This document shows positions 23,837-35,965 of a stretch of 64,000 nt of DNA, piece by piece (position 1 is the stretch's first letter; every line of letters begins with the position of its first letter). Below the pieces are notes generated by a model, which saw only the letters and a program-made list of their open reading frames with translations, made no database searches and was not told the DNA's origin. The stretch comes from Folioceros fuciformis (taxonomy: Eukaryota > Anthocerotophyta > Anthocerotopsida > Anthocerotales), in the NCBI GenBank assembly GCA_049999805.1, contig JBNGIO010006255.1, forward strand, positions 581,832 through 645,831, written 5' to 3'. Both the position numbers and the translations under genes were made by a program.

Positions 23837-25051
23837 TCACACCCATTCCTTGGGATTCCGGCAAGCGTCAAGAAGCTTCCACTCATCAGTCCCCTCTGCT
23901 GGATGATGATCATACTCCCATCTAGCGGTCAAAGGGAGGGACATCAAAATGCTTTCTATCCTTCCTCCGGTCTTCAGCCCGAAGGTGGTGCCTCGGTCAT
24001 ACACCAAGTTAAATTCGACATAACGCCCTCTACGCAGTTGCTGCCAGTCTTTATGGTGAGATTCAAAGGACGTGTCCTTGCGCTTTTCGATAATTGGCAG
24101 GTAAGCCGGGACGACAGAAGAAACACACTCGGTAGAGAAGGCCAGTAGTTTGTCGGGATCCCTGTCGTTGAGATCGTCGAAAAAGATACCTCCCAGGCCA
24201 CGCCGCTCCCCACGATGCTTGATGAAAAAGTAGTCGTCGCACCAGGCCTTGTACTTAGGATAGAAAGCAGGGTCGAACTTGTCGCAGGCCGCCTTCTGCG
24301 TGCGGTGGAAATGTCTCACATCTTCATCAAAGATATAGGAAGGTGTAAGATCCGTGCCCCCTCCAAACCACCACCCCCTGGGAGCCCCCTGCACTCCCTC
24401 AGGTGCATCCGTCTCGAAGTAGCGGTAGTTGAAGTGCACGGTGGGAGCGAAGGGGTTCTTTGGATGCATAACCGAGCTCAATCCCGCGGCGAAGAAGGGG
24501 ATCCGGCCAGCCTTGTTCACCGGCACACTATCCCCCTGCGTGGCAGCGCGGTAGGCTTCTGGCGGCATGGTGCCGTACACCACGCTCACATTCACGCCAG
24601 CCTTCTCCCACACATTGCCATCCTGCAGCACGCGGCTGATGCCGCCACCCCCTCCAGGCCTGGTCCAAACATCCTCCCGAAACGTCCCGCCGTCAGTGGC
24701 CTCCACTGCAGCGCATATCTCGTCCTGAGCCAGCCGAATCATCTGCTCGAATTTCTCCCGCATCCCCGGCGAGCCTGCTCCGTCCCCCTTCTCCCCGTCC
24801 CGCAGCAGCGTTGCGGGCCTGTCCGATGTCATCTCCTCCTGTTCGATGCTTGACACAGCCGCCGAGCACAGAGGCCGCCATGGCGCCCGGGCTGTTCCGC
24901 AAGGTTTGATCCACCGCAAGGAGCTGTACCTCTCCCTACTGCCCGCAACAGCCACACACTGTCTCGATGCGCGCTTCAGCTCGCAGGCCGGCTTGCAAAC
25001 GGCCTGGGAGCAAGACCCCGCTGCAGCCGCAGGGCGCACAGCCACGGCCAT
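23837..25051 (-). CDS. CPX1: Coproporphyrinogen III oxidase, oxygen-dependent, plastid
   Basis: An intronless 404-codon gene for the aerobic coproporphyrinogen III oxidase (HemF type), which oxidatively decarboxylates coproporphyrinogen III to protoporphyrinogen IX in heme and chlorophyll synthesis. The first 70 or so residues are Ala/Ser/Arg-rich like a plastid transit peptide. The mature part carries [31 protein letters not shown] and the family signature [19 protein letters not shown], and ends with the usual [14 protein letters not shown] segment. Length matches plant enzymes (about 390 aa). The lack of introns in a plant copy is notable. Start ATG 25051 gives a plausible transit peptide. 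The gene lies tail-to-tail with VPS53, with 239 bp between stop codons. Confidence 0.96.
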   Translation of the reverse strand: MAVAVRPAAAAGSCSQAVCKPACELKRASRQCVAVAGSRERYSSLRWIKPCGTARAPWRPLCSAAVSSIEQEEMTSDRPATLLRDGEKGDGAGSPGMREKFEQMIRLAQDEICAAVEATDGGTFREDVWTRPGGGGGISRVLQDGNVWEKAGVNVSVVYGTMPPEAYRAATQGDSVPVNKAGRIPFFAAGLSSVMHPKNPFAPTVHFNYRYFETDAPEGVQGAPRGWWFGGGTDLTPSYIFDEDVRHFHRTQKAACDKFDPAFYPKYKAWCDDYFFIKHRGERRGLGGIFFDDLNDRDPDKLLAFSTECVSSVVPAYLPIIEKRKDTSFESHHKDWQQLRRGRYVEFNLVYDRGTTFGLKTGGRIESILMSLPLTARWEYDHHPAEGTDEWKLLDACRNPKEWV

Positions 25052-26284
25052 CTCTCCTTCCGAGAGCCTGGACTGGATATTGGGATCCCTGATTCGAACC
25101 CGCCCTGGTACCTCTAGAGGGCAATCGCTATCCTCTGTATCTCTGTAATCTTGTGATCTTCCTTCTGTCCCGCCATTGGTGGCAGACTTCTATGGCGTAA
25201 CGAATGCTCGCGTGAGGGAGAGGTGGTACAAAATTATTTTCCCTTCTCTTTCTATGTTGTATTGTACTTATCTGATAGGAGCTCTGTCTCGTGGTTTCCC
25301 ATCGATACCCGATGGCCATTAGTGCACGAACTGTTGGTGTAGAGAGATTTTTGATCAGGGCTTGTGTTCAGTACACCATAGACTTGAAGCAGTGTAGCCT
25401 TAATCCTAGAAGACTATTTGGTACACCATAGACTTCAACCAGTAGTGTAGCTTAACCCTAGAAGACCTAAGCCAATTTCTGGGCATTTTGAACATTAAGA
25501 TATTTTAATAATGTTTTCAGCACAACTATGTTAATCAATTGAGTTAACCTATTATTATAGGTTTTCAATCAGGTTAACAAAGAGAATTTGAGTGTATACC
25601 AATTTGCAATTCCTTAAACCTATTCTTTGGCAAATGATGTGACCAAATAAACACCCCATCATTTACATCACCCCGAAAAAAAAAGGGACAACTCCAACGG
25701 ATGTATATATAGGAATTAAAAGCAGAACGATACAAATATGGCAGAATAAAACATATATTACAAATTATCTTTATTCTAACTTCTGGCAGTACATCGACCA
25801 CTTCTTACAGATCTTAGTGATAGGATACTCTGATGATTGATAGGATACTTTGCTCAAAGAAAGTGTGACTGCCAAAGGGATAATCAAGCACCCAAAAGCA
25901 TCAAAAACCGAGTCAGGCTCAGTTGCTCAGTTGCTCAGGCCTTCTGGCATGAAACGATCCTCGGATCGCCCAGAGGCAAATGGAGGCATCTATGACACAT
26001 TTTAACAAATGTTTACAATCTTGTCCAGGATTATCGTGAATGAGAAAAAAATGGGAGGCTAATTCCGAGGACCACCTCCAGGTGTAGGTGAAGCAGGCAT
26101 CATCGGGCTCGTCTTCGACACGATCACCCTCCACCCCGAAATGTTCAGAATTCTCAGACCACTTGCAGGCCCTCCACCGCCGGTATGAGCACGCCAAATT
26201 GCAGGGATCTCGCTGACCTGACATTTCCCGCCTCGCAGTGGCCCCCGAAAAGGCAAATAATGGCAAGAATCACACTACCATCCG
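25052..26284. other. Intergenic between CPX and the SUMO protease
   Basis: 25052-25330 is probably CPX promoter and leader. The rest is AT-rich (25330-25910), with a near-repeat of ACACCATAGACTT at 25372 and 25422. 25920-26280 is presumably SUMO protease 3' untranslated region; minus-strand frames there (26266-25919) are not supported. Confidence 0.45.
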
Positions 26285-29200
26285 TCAACCCTCTACAACC
26301 TCTGGTCGTGACAGCCCTAGACAGTTGTCACTCGCCTTCTGCTCCGGCGATACATCCAGGTCCACGAGCAACTGCAGGTCATCCTGCACTGACTTTGAAG
26401 AAACTCCATGAGAAGAAGCCTCTTATCGTGCTGGAATAGCAGTAGCATTAACTTCGGAGACATGATTCAAACCTGAGTAGCCTCTGTGCGCTGGATGTCT
26501 AGATCCAGCAAGACTGTCACAGTCTGGTCCTCTTCACTCTTTGATGGTGCACTTCCCTTGTCCAACTGCTGTGCCGTGTTTTCTTGAGCTCTTTCCTGAG
26601 CTTCGAACAGGCTTTGCAGAATTGTTTGAATCGTACTTCTTAGACTGGAGGCGTCTTGAGGATCAAACCACCTCCGACCAAACTATTAAACACCCAGGCA
26701 CGTGTCAAACGCACATCACACCTATTTGCTTGACATTGAACGGAAACCTCATATACTGCGAAATCTAGCAGTTTCAAATTTCCAACCAAACGGCTTAACC
26801 AACCACAGGTCTTTGTATATTGCGTTTACCAATTTGTCCTTCAACTCTTCGAGCTCACTCCACCTAATATCTGGCGGAGAATCCTCTATAAATCGTTGAA
26901 TGTAATGGAGCAAAAATAATCCACAATCGGACTCATTCTCTTGCTGTGGCACCTGGTAGATTCATTCCTTGTTACGGTCTGCAGTGATCCCATAGAGCTC
27001 CAAAAACAAAGAGAAGAACTCACAACACAAGAGATTCGAAAACCGTCCTTTAACTCAGTAAATGTCGGTTAAGATCTACTGGACAGTCTAAGCATGCAAA
27101 GCAAATCTGCCTGCGAAACAGGGCCTGTGGCTGTCGACAGATGGAACTCATGAAAGAATGACTCACTGGGACTCTCTTTGCTTGAAAGGTCTCTGCAGAT
27201 ATTTTGAGCTTCTTGATTTGCGAGACATCACACTCAACTGCATGTTCGTCATCTCTGTGCTTCCATTCTGCAATCAAGTACCTGTAATGCAGCCCCTCAG
27301 TAGCTACATAACCTACTAGACTATTCGTCAAGTATACTGCAGAAATTAAAATGCAGATTGCAAGCCAACCACCCCATTAAAAGTTTATTCTAGACTTACG
27401 TTCGCAAAGCCCGAAAGATATATTGGCTATTGTGTCCAGGTTGCATTGAATCGAGGTGAATGATGCATGGATCATATTCCAGGCCATCCCACTTTCTCCG
27501 AGGTAGACAAATGATTGCAAGACTCCAGTGCAGCCTGCATATTCCATGAGTGGTTAGTCGAGGTTGTTACAACAACGGCACTGTTACATCAATAAGGCCA
27601 AAGAAAACATATACTTGTCATGTACTGGTACGAAGAGATAAGCCTTGTCAAAAATGTTTGTTCCTTTCGTCCACTTTCGCAGCTTCAGAATCTCCTTCTC
27701 CTTGTTGTCCTTGCTCTCCTTGTTCTCCCCTCTTTTAGGTTTCTGATAACATCCACGGGTAAGAGAGAGCATCTGCAAGTGGTAACAGACACAACCTAAC
27801 TACAGACACCACCAGCAAGGTAGACTCACCTGACCAATTACAATGTCGCTCAATTTCTTGTAAAAGAAGGTGTTGAAGAAGTGAAACTCGTCTCTCTCCT
27901 TGCTCCCTTTCCACTCCTTCTGCATGTATCTATCCAGCACATGACATGCCCTCACACTCACAACCCAATCGGACCCCTACCAAAAAAGTTTTATACAAGC
28001 AAATAGGTTGCCATGATACAACCTTGAAAACGGTAGAAATCAGTCTAAACTTTTCTGTTGTGATTCTGACAATGGGAAGAAGGTACCCAAAACAATGAAA
28101 GCGAAAGACACACAAGATGATACCAAATGAAGTTCCCATCCATACTTGATGTAGAAGTCGATGATTGTGTCATTCAAGAACTCCAAAGGTGCCAAACGCT
28201 GCAGATCTGAAAAAGGCACCTCAATTGCATCTGGATCATCCCTGGTCAAAATGAAAAGCTTTTGTCACACAAGCTTCTTCCAAAAAGGCATTGCCTTGCT
28301 ACTAATACTACTCTCCCAAAATTCAGCGTGTACGAGATTTTGCGGATTCCAACGACAAAATATCGAGAAGTTAAAGCCCCACCTGGATGGATATGCAATC
28401 GTCTGGCCATCCAACCTGCAAACAGGTTCACAGGAGTCATGAACAATACAATGAAGGGAAAACAACAGCATTCTTGTGTTCATTTTGCAGACAATGCAGA
28501 TCCACCTGCTTGAGGGAAAGGGCCGTAAACCTGCACGTCTACCAGGTCTACGGCCATTGGTAACATAATTGGGGCCAACAGGCACCCTTCCTGGATCCTC
28601 GTCATCCGAGGAGACCAACTCCATGGCATTGTCCTGTAAAGGAGTCAAGAACAACACATGAACCATGGAACACGCTCAAGCAGTAGTAGAGACGGAATTG
28701 AACTGTGAAGCAGTAGAGACAGGGTTGAACTGTGGAGAAACTGAGTGTGCATTGCCTAGCTTGAGTACCCTCGACAGATTAATGCAGCAATGCACCAGCC
28801 AGACTTGTAATGGGAGAGAAACAAACTTGCCATGGACAGCCCAATGGAACTAGGTTCTGAAGTCTTCCTATCGCTCTCAGATGTTTCTCCACCTTCTAAG
28901 GTTCCATTCTGCGATGGTAGCAAAGAAAGCAACTTAATGATATGCACAAGCAGTTCACGAGAGCACCCCACGGACAAAACAGAATTTGCTGTCAGGTACT
29001 CAGACTCTACAAACACACTCACCTCTTTCAGACCAGCTGATCGCAGCCTCCGAGCTGACCTGCATCCACGCACACCAAAGGAATATTGCACACAATAAGT
29101 AAGCAGCATGACCTGCAGCAAGAAAGTGATACAGATTACAGAACCCAGCATAGGTATACTTAACTGATGTCCGATAACAACAGACCCAGCCAATAACCGG

Positions 29201-29882
29201 GTGCAGTGAGGAGCCGTCGCAGACCGTGACAAGCTATTGAGACAAGACCAATTAGTTCGTCTAGAAGGCGGACAAGATGGACCAGCTTGCTGCCCTGACG
29301 CCGTTCTATCACTTTGCTGTACCCTCTCAACGGCTTCCGGGAAGACAGACAACTTAGTACTGGATGAAAAACTTTCTTCGTTGATCTGTGGAGGGGAAGA
29401 AGACCTCGACGAAGACCTTGCTTCGTTGCCCCCCGCTGACTGCACATGCTTCCCATCCTGAGCCAACCAACTAGTCGGAATTGAATACCGACCTAAATCA
29501 TCCACTGCCATGCCGAAATCCGAGGACAGAAACCCACCTTCGCCCTTATCTTCTCACGCCTGTCTTTCTCTGCTTGAAGTAGTTGCAACTGTCTATGAAG
29601 CTTCACGTTGCTGTCCTTCATCTCTAAGCTGTCTTTGAGACTAGTATACCTCGCGATCTTTTCATTGATCTGAAAGTCGGTAAGAGCAGCAAGCTCATCC
29701 AATTTCTCCGACTTGGCCGAGTGCTCTATTTCCAGTTCAGCAGGAGCTGGCTGTCTGCTCAGAATGCTCTTCAAACGATTTGCATCAAAAGGGGTTGACT
29801 CTCCACCTTGGATCCCGGGAGCTGCTCCGGAGGCGTTCATTCCCCTTGAATCCCCCGCGACCAAGGCCAGCGGCATGGCCAA
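26285..29882 (-). CDS. Ulp1-type SUMO protease, OTS1/OTS2 (ULP1C/D)-like
   Basis: A 14-exon model encodes 669 residues of a nuclear-type C48 cysteine protease that processes or removes SUMO. Exons: 29882-29534, 29504-29165, 29059-29023, 28908-28831, 28633-28506, 28415-28383, 28241-28146, 27929-27830, 27772-27615, 27534-27400, 27281-27167, 26952-26830, 26682-26473, 26392-26285; phases agree throughout. The N-terminus has the coiled segment (LTDFQINEKIARYTSLKDS) seen in Arabidopsis OTS proteins. The catalytic domain begins IAYPSRDDPDAIEV and LEFLNDTIIDFYIKY. Triad and helper are visible: H442 in HWSLAIICLP, D468 in HLDSM, Q527 and C533 in VPQQENESDCGLFLL. The segment RRWFDPQDASSLR matches the end of OTS proteins and is followed by an extra tail with two LLDLD-like motifs. 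The intron after exon 4 uses a GC donor. ATG 29840 is an alternative start. Confidence 0.88.
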
Positions 29883-30270
29883 GGAATCCCTGATGATGGT
29901 GTAAGGTATACCACCTCAACCAGTCCCAACGATGCATACAAAACTGCTGGCAAGATGGCTACACGCTATCAGCATGCGTAATTCCTGTGCTAGTGAAACT
30001 TCAACCCTTCGTATTGTGCTATGAGTCTTCATGGTCCCCATTACTTACTGCTTTTAGCAATAGGAGAGCTGCAACACAGACGCCATGCCGCAGTCAGTCA
30101 TCCTGCCTTCCCGGGAAGACTAGTGGCATCAAACTCACCTCATCTAACCCTAACTTCAGCTGGGGTCAATTTAAGGATGCCCGCGCAGCAAACAGCGAAG
30201 TTGCCATACACTCGTTATGATGGAATATTTCTTGCATAGCAGTGCAAGGGACTAGTACGAGACGTCTGAA
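29883..30270. other. Upstream region of the SUMO protease gene
   Basis: Probable leader and promoter of the minus-strand protease gene. No separate gene recognised. Confidence 0.4.
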
Positions 30271-30274
30271 ATAT

Positions 30275-30850
30275 GTATACAATATAAAAATATAAAAGGG
30301 TTTTTATTATATAGTAAATGATAGTATTTAAAAATGTAAAAGGGTTCTTCTGCATGCTTGAGTGATAGTATTTAAAAATGTAAAAGCGTTCTTATTATAT
30401 GTTTTAGTGAGGTATAGTCTTGAGTTTTTTCTTCTTGTTTTTCATCTATATTATCTAACAACTACCAAGTGAGTGGTGTTAGCATGTCTTTTCCATCTTA
30501 AACTATTCACAAACCTAATACCTTATCATAGTTTAACTATGCGACAACCTTGTTACATAGAATTGCTTTGTTTCAATTATAGGAGTGCATTCTTTGAACT
30601 CTAGGACCACATTGTTTCAAATGTAAGATTGCTTGTTTCAAATATACGACTCCATTGTCTCAAATATAGAACGACATTATTTCAATTGTGCAAGAAATTC
30701 CTTCTTAACCCTTAATTAAAATGTAGGATTACATAATTCCAATTGTACAGACAATCCCCTCTTAGCCCTTGATTTCATTGTACGACTAAGTTCTTTCAAT
30801 TCTATAGAAATTCCTTTTTAGCCCTTATTCAACTATAGGATTGGGTTGTT
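30275..30850. repeat. Degenerate AT-rich repeats
   Basis: A segment with GATAGTATTTAAAAATGTAA recurs at about 30320 and 30366. From 30560 to 30850 a phrase built on TTGTTTCAATTGTAGGA-like words recurs irregularly about seven times. No coding potential was seen. Confidence 0.6.
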
Positions 30851-30853
30851 TCA

Positions 30854-30895
30854 ATTGCATTCACAATGTCATCTTGATGACATTGTGAATGCAAT
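30854..30895. repeat. Perfect inverted repeat, 20-bp arms, 2-bp loop
   Basis: The arm ATTGCATTCACAATGTCATC is followed after TT by its exact reverse complement. The DNA or transcript could form a near loop-less hairpin. It lies in AT-rich non-coding sequence. Confidence 0.95.
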
Positions 30896-31042
30896 GTTTC
30901 AAGGTTGTTGCATTCTCAATGTTTCATGTTTCAAGGTCATTGAATAAAGGGAAACAATGTCATTTTCAATGCTCTAGCCCCATGGGTAATGAATGCCCTT
31001 GAGTGACTTGTCAGCTCTGTAGGCGAGAGTTGTGCATATGGT

Positions 31043-31104
31043 TAAGTTGCTAACTCCTATGTCACTGTGAGGATAAGTTGCTAACTCCTATGTCACTGTG
31101 AGGA
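31043..31104. repeat. 31-bp direct duplication
   Basis: A unit beginning TAAGTTGCTAACTCC occurs twice in tandem with no visible difference. Confidence 0.9.
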
Positions 31105-31676
31105 TAGAGGACGAAGTTGCTTGTGATTTCATTCTCTTAGCTACTACTGGAATCCTCACCCAACATCTCTTCAATGTTCTTTTCATTCCTGATGCGAATA
31201 AGGCTTCCGCCATAACATCTCAATGTTGCTACCCCTATCTATCCATAGCATGTTAAATTGCACTCTGCCTTTGACTCTACCTATTGTATTTGATGATTCC
31301 TTGTTGGTTCTTATGGGGTGCTGAGGATGTATGTCACTAATCTCGAACAAAGCTTCTATAGGTACCCTTAAAGCCATAGTCGGCTATCTGTTAGATGATT
31401 AGTGCTGACGAACGATTAGTGCTAGCAGAGCATGCAACCTCATCATGCAACTCCTAATAAGCCTCCTAAAACCAAGAATTATCCATACCTTCATTATGAG
31501 CAATACAAACTTTGTAGGCTATTAATAAGCATGTAAAGATGATGGTATGTATGTTCTTCATGTCTCTGATCACACCGCTTCAAGTCCGTGAAGAGAACAC
31601 GCCATCTTGACTTCAAAATCCTAAATGCTCTAAGGCCATTTGAATGTTGAATCAATGAAGTTCTAATACGCCTGAA

Positions 31677-31707
31677 CTCGTGTGAAACCATGATGGTTTC
31701 ACACGAG
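31677..31707. repeat. Perfect inverted repeat, 15-bp arms, 1-bp loop
   Basis: CTCGTGTGAAACCAT, a single G, then its exact reverse complement. It lies immediately upstream of the 49-bp tandem repeat. Confidence 0.95.
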
Positions 31708-31710
31708 CAT

Positions 31711-31832
31711 CAATGTCTTGCTTCTTCATGAAAGGTGGTAGACAATGATTTCCTCAAATTAGTGTCTTACTTCTTCATGAAAGGTGGTAGACAATGCTTT
31801 CCTCAAATCAGTGTCTTGCTTCTTCATGAAAG
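31711..31832. repeat. 49-bp tandem repeat, about 2.5 copies
   Basis: The unit with TGTCTTGCTTCTTCATGAAA begins at about 31714, 31763 and 31812, so the period is 49 bp. Copies differ by a few bases; the third is truncated. Confidence 0.88.
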
Positions 31833-32845
31833 GTACCACCTGTGCCAACAAATATATTCAAATGTGGGATGAGTACCATGTACTCTTGATGTGAATTGTT
31901 CTTCTGTATAAGTGCTAAGTAACTAGTTGTGCAAACATCCCTGGTTCCATGTTCTTAAGACTAGAGGCCCTTAGAAAGGACTTCATTCCATCGTCTGCAG
32001 CAACCATGTGAAGAATACAAGCTCTTGAAGATAAGTATTGGTTCACAATGAAGAAGAACATCAAATGTCATGCTTGGTTGGTGAGTACTCTAAAGTGATG
32101 CATAATATCATCTCATAATGAAAGACAATCACAAAGCACTGTCTTATGAGATAAATTTATGAATATATTAAAATATTAATTACTTAAAAACTCAAAAAAA
32201 TTCTATGTTTTAAAAACAATATTAAAAATAATCCAGTAGAGATAACGCTAGTATGTAACCACCATAACACTCTATTAAAAGCACAAAGGGAACCTAAACG
32301 AAAGGTAGCCCAATCCCAATGCACTTAGCGTGCAGCAACACAAGAGGCTTCAAAGAGGTTTAGCTTGAATCCCCATCATGATTAACCATGAACTGTCTCG
32401 TTTTAAGTACAATAAGGTAAATACGTTGCTTACAATTTTATGGATATTTAGGCCCACAATAAACCAAGACAACCAATGTCAATGACCAAGTGGTTCATGT
32501 AGCCTTTATGGCATGGCAGTGTCCACCATGTGTAGAACAAATGTGTCAGGAGATCATGACTAAATGCTCCTGTGTGAATTGGCTCTAACATTATGAACAT
32601 TGGTTGTGAATATGCTACTCTTGAGATGCCAAAGAACCTAGATGTGAGTAGATTTTTGTTAAAACAATCAAGTTTCATGCAAGGTTAGGTACAGAGCTTT
32701 GAACAATGAGAATTTGCACAAGTTACATAAAATGCCCTTCTATTCTCATATCTACGTACATATGTGGAGGGAGGGAGTACATGTTGTACATACACAAAGA
32801 AAAAGTAAATATGACACACTTCGCTTTTTCCAGCGTGTGTTAGAG
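31833..32845. other. AT-rich intergenic DNA
   Basis: No gene or clear repeat recognised; only short unsupported frames such as 32448-32678 (minus). Confidence 0.4.
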
Positions 32846-33185
32846 CAGTTGTTGGCACAGGTCTAGGGTCTAGGACGTTGTGTTAACACAGGTCTAGAAC
32901 ATTGTATCAAAGCAGCTGTTGACACAGGTCTAGGACGCTGTATCAAAGAAGTTGGTGACACAGGTCTAGGACACTATATCAAAGAAGTTGGTGACATAGG
33001 TCTAGGACACTATATCAAAGAAGTTGGTGACACAGGTCTAGGACGCTATATATCAAAGAAGTTGGTGACATAGGTCTAGGATGCTGTATCAGAGCAGTTG
33101 TTGGTGCAGGTCTAGGACGTTGTATCAGAGCAGCTGTTGACAAAGGTCTAGGACGCCGTATCAGAGCAATTGTTGACACATGCCC
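32846..33185. repeat. 36-bp tandem repeat, about nine copies
   Basis: A unit of the form GACACAGGTCTAGGACACTA + TATCAAAGAAGTTGGT is repeated head-to-tail with substitutions and small indels. The central copies are almost identical and the edge copies more diverged. Confidence 0.88.
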
Positions 33186-33660
33186 AGGTCGCTTTGCTCT
33201 TCCCAGCCTGTCTTAGTACAAGTTCTTAATGCAATCACATGCCTTCCTATTTGCTGGTCACAACCTGTCTCAATTGAGACATGATGGGACTTGTGTCAGG
33301 AACTTGTTGCAACAAGTTCCTGACACATCACATGGCCTTCATATTTGCTCTTCCCAACCTCTTGTCCCAATACAAGAACAAGTTCAAGTGGACACATCAC
33401 ATGCCTTCGTTATTGCTCTCCCAGCACGTCTGGTCTTGGTACAAGTACAAGTTCAGGCTGACACATGCCTTCGTTATTGCTCTCCCAGCTTGTCTCGTCT
33501 CGATAGGTACAAGATCCTGACAGGTACAAGATCCTGACACGTCACATGCCTTCGTATTCGCTCTTCCCAGCCTGTCTTAGTACAAGTTCTGGACACATCA
33601 CATGCCCTTGCATTTGCTCTTCCCTCTTGTCACTGCAAGTGCCCGACACATCACGTGCCT
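33186..33660. repeat. Degenerate higher-order repeat
   Basis: A longer phrase combining CACATCACATGCCTTC, a TTCGTATTTGCTCTTCCCAG-like segment and TACAAGTTC recurs about five times with variable spacing. Plus-strand frames through it are by-products of the repeat. Confidence 0.65.
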
Positions 33661-34655
33661 TCTTCCTATTCATTAGACCGCGTAGACTTAGACAATTATG
33701 ATGTGCCTTATATGCTTTGCTTTTCCTGTCAAGTTAGAATAGATGTCTCACTTAGCCCATGTCTTGTCCTCCACAAAGGTAAAAGCATGTTCCGTTTCTA
33801 GGTACAAGCATATCAAAGAGTCTTTTGCACATGTGTAAACATTGTCTATTACATGATCAACCTACATACATGTATAAGTTAAGTCCACTTACTTTCGTAA
33901 TAGCATATTATGGGTCCTCTCGTACATGCATACAAGTATTAATATATCTTGTCTCTTTTCACGCATACATATAGATAAAGTTGGCTCTTCTTCCATATGT
34001 ATGCGTAAAAGCATAGCCCACTCTCTTCTATTCCAAATCTAAGTACAATATAATATCCGCATCTCCATTCTTACAGAAAAGACGTCATGATGATGCAAAG
34101 GCCTTGCTTTTCATGCCTCGTTCTCACCAAAAACCTTCAAACTTCGCTTGAGCTCAAAACTTTTCCATACCTTGTTAAAAAAAACTTCAAACTTTTGCTT
34201 GAGCCTCAGTACTTGCTTGAACTTCTTCGTCATGTTCTCTTTGTCTTTCTATCTCCTTCTTCGTGTTCTCTTTGCCTCGTCTCCTTGATGAACTCTCTTG
34301 TGCCTTATCTCCTTGGAGAAACTCATCCGCCATCTGCTATGGCAATCGTTTAAGTCGCATTTTCCTCTACAAACATTCACAAGACATGTTTGAGTAGAAG
34401 ACCCACATCTTACCACAGCAGTTGCAATCTCAAAGAGCTAGCAGTGTCGCGAATGTATAACTGTCCTAGCTCTTCTCTTCGCTGCGTATTATCTCCGGGA
34501 AAGGTTTCGAGCAGAAAAGAGGATAGCACCAGAGAAATAATTTGTAAAGGCACGAAGAGCACATCCGCGCAAAGAAGTGAGGAGACGGAGGAAGAGAGGG
34601 AGAAGAGTTGCACGGTAGGAGAGAATGACCTTGGCGGAAACCGGCGAGGGCCGTG
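33661..34655. other. Intergenic, no gene recognised
   Basis: AT-rich sequence followed by probable 3' flank of the F-box/PP2 gene. The plus ORF 34087-34353 is Ser/Leu-rich with internal repeats and has no support. Confidence 0.4.
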
Positions 34656-35965
34656 TCAAGGAGGGGGGAGCCCGTGATCCTTCCCCGACAACACAGAAGA
34701 GGGAATGTACATATTGGGTGGAACGTAGGCAGGGGGGCGGAGACGGGGTCGGATGACCACACCGTCCAGGTACAGGCCCTCCTTCCAATTGCAATTCTCG
34801 ATCTCCGTCATGTTGAAGTGAAAGAGGATTGAATCGCGATGCTCCGTTATGACAAACGAGCCCACCTCACATTCCAGCCACTCGTCATTTGCGATACGCG
34901 GTTGTGCGTAAGTTGCTTGCAACTTGGTAACCTCCCGGTTTGGTGTGGAGTAGTTGAGGCAAAAGCCCCTCTCCAACTGATACATACTCAAGCCCCCGAT
35001 AGCGAAGGAGAACTTCACACATTTGCTGATCCGACGTTGGAAGTAGCCGATGGGCTTCTCTGGCCCCAGCTGGACTCTGAAGGAAAGCGTGTAGGCCGCA
35101 GGAGGGAGGGCGAACTGAATCTGGGCCCGGATTTTGAACCAGTAATCCACTTTCACGAACGCCACGTCTGGGAAGCTGGGACACAGGAAACAAATGGAGG
35201 GGGGAAGGAAGGAACACAAGGGTGTTAGTGGTCGGGAGATGAGCAGCAGGCGGTAGTTGGTGGACACGCATCCTTTGCTAGCTATGGATGGATGGCATAC
35301 AGACCTTGAGCCCTTTTTGGGGACCCAGTCCCAGTATCGTTGTTCGTCTCCCCATATGACACTGAAAGCTCGTGCTGATACAGCCCGGCAAAGTCCTCCC
35401 GTGGCCGGGTCGAGCCAGTGGCCCTGCACGTTGAAAAAATAGGACGAATGTGAGGCATGGGCACGGTGTGTGGAACAGCAAAGTAGCTCCCAGGCAAGGC
35501 AGCAAACGGATGGTGTACCTGGAAGGGGTGGGTGAGGAAGAGATGGTGAGACAGATGCTCGAACAGCCTCTTCCTGCAAGGGAATCTCTCCAAAACGGAG
35601 TCGTCAAGGCCCAGGGCCTTCAGATTGGCCGAGGGCAGCAGCCCGTCCCAGATGATGTTGGAGCCTCCAGCCTGAGTGAAAACGCGGTTCACAGTTGAGA
35701 GGCGAGCTGCGTCCTTGGGGCTGGTCTTGGACAGAATCAAGGCCACACTGGATTCGGGCAAATCCCCCAGGCTGGGCCCGAGCATTACGGCCTCCTGGAC
35801 TTCAGCTTCCTCCACCAGGAACCTCTTCTCGTACGAGTACACCACGCCCAGGCCGAAGACGCCCCTTCCGCGGAACGCGCTCCAGGAGGCATCATCGCCC
35901 AGACCCACAATTTTGCTGGCAAAGCTCCAGCCCAGAGCAGACCAACCGAACATCATGGCAGCCAT
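34656..35965 (-). CDS. F-box protein with phloem protein 2 (PP2) lectin-like domain
   Basis: Three exons (35965-35519, 35423-35305, 35175-34656) encode 361 residues. Exon 1 contains an F-box (LGDLPESSVALILSKTSP, then DAARLSTVNRVF), which in this family binds SKP1 of an SCF ubiquitin ligase. Exons 2 and 3 carry the PP2 domain: HWLDPATGGLCRAVSARAF, SVIWGDEQRYWDW, then VAFVKVDYWFKIRAQI and the late WLECEVGSFVI and KEGLYLDGVVIRPR strands. In angiosperm F-box-Nictaba proteins the PP2 part binds N-glycans. Together this suggests recognition of glycosylated substrates, but binding here is inference. The N-terminal 35 residues before the F-box are not family-typical. Length and domain order match PP2-A10 to A15-type proteins. 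It appears intact. Confidence 0.92.

Noticed and set aside
34839-35228. Plus-strand ORF of 129 codons
   Set aside because: Antisense to the PP2 domain exon.
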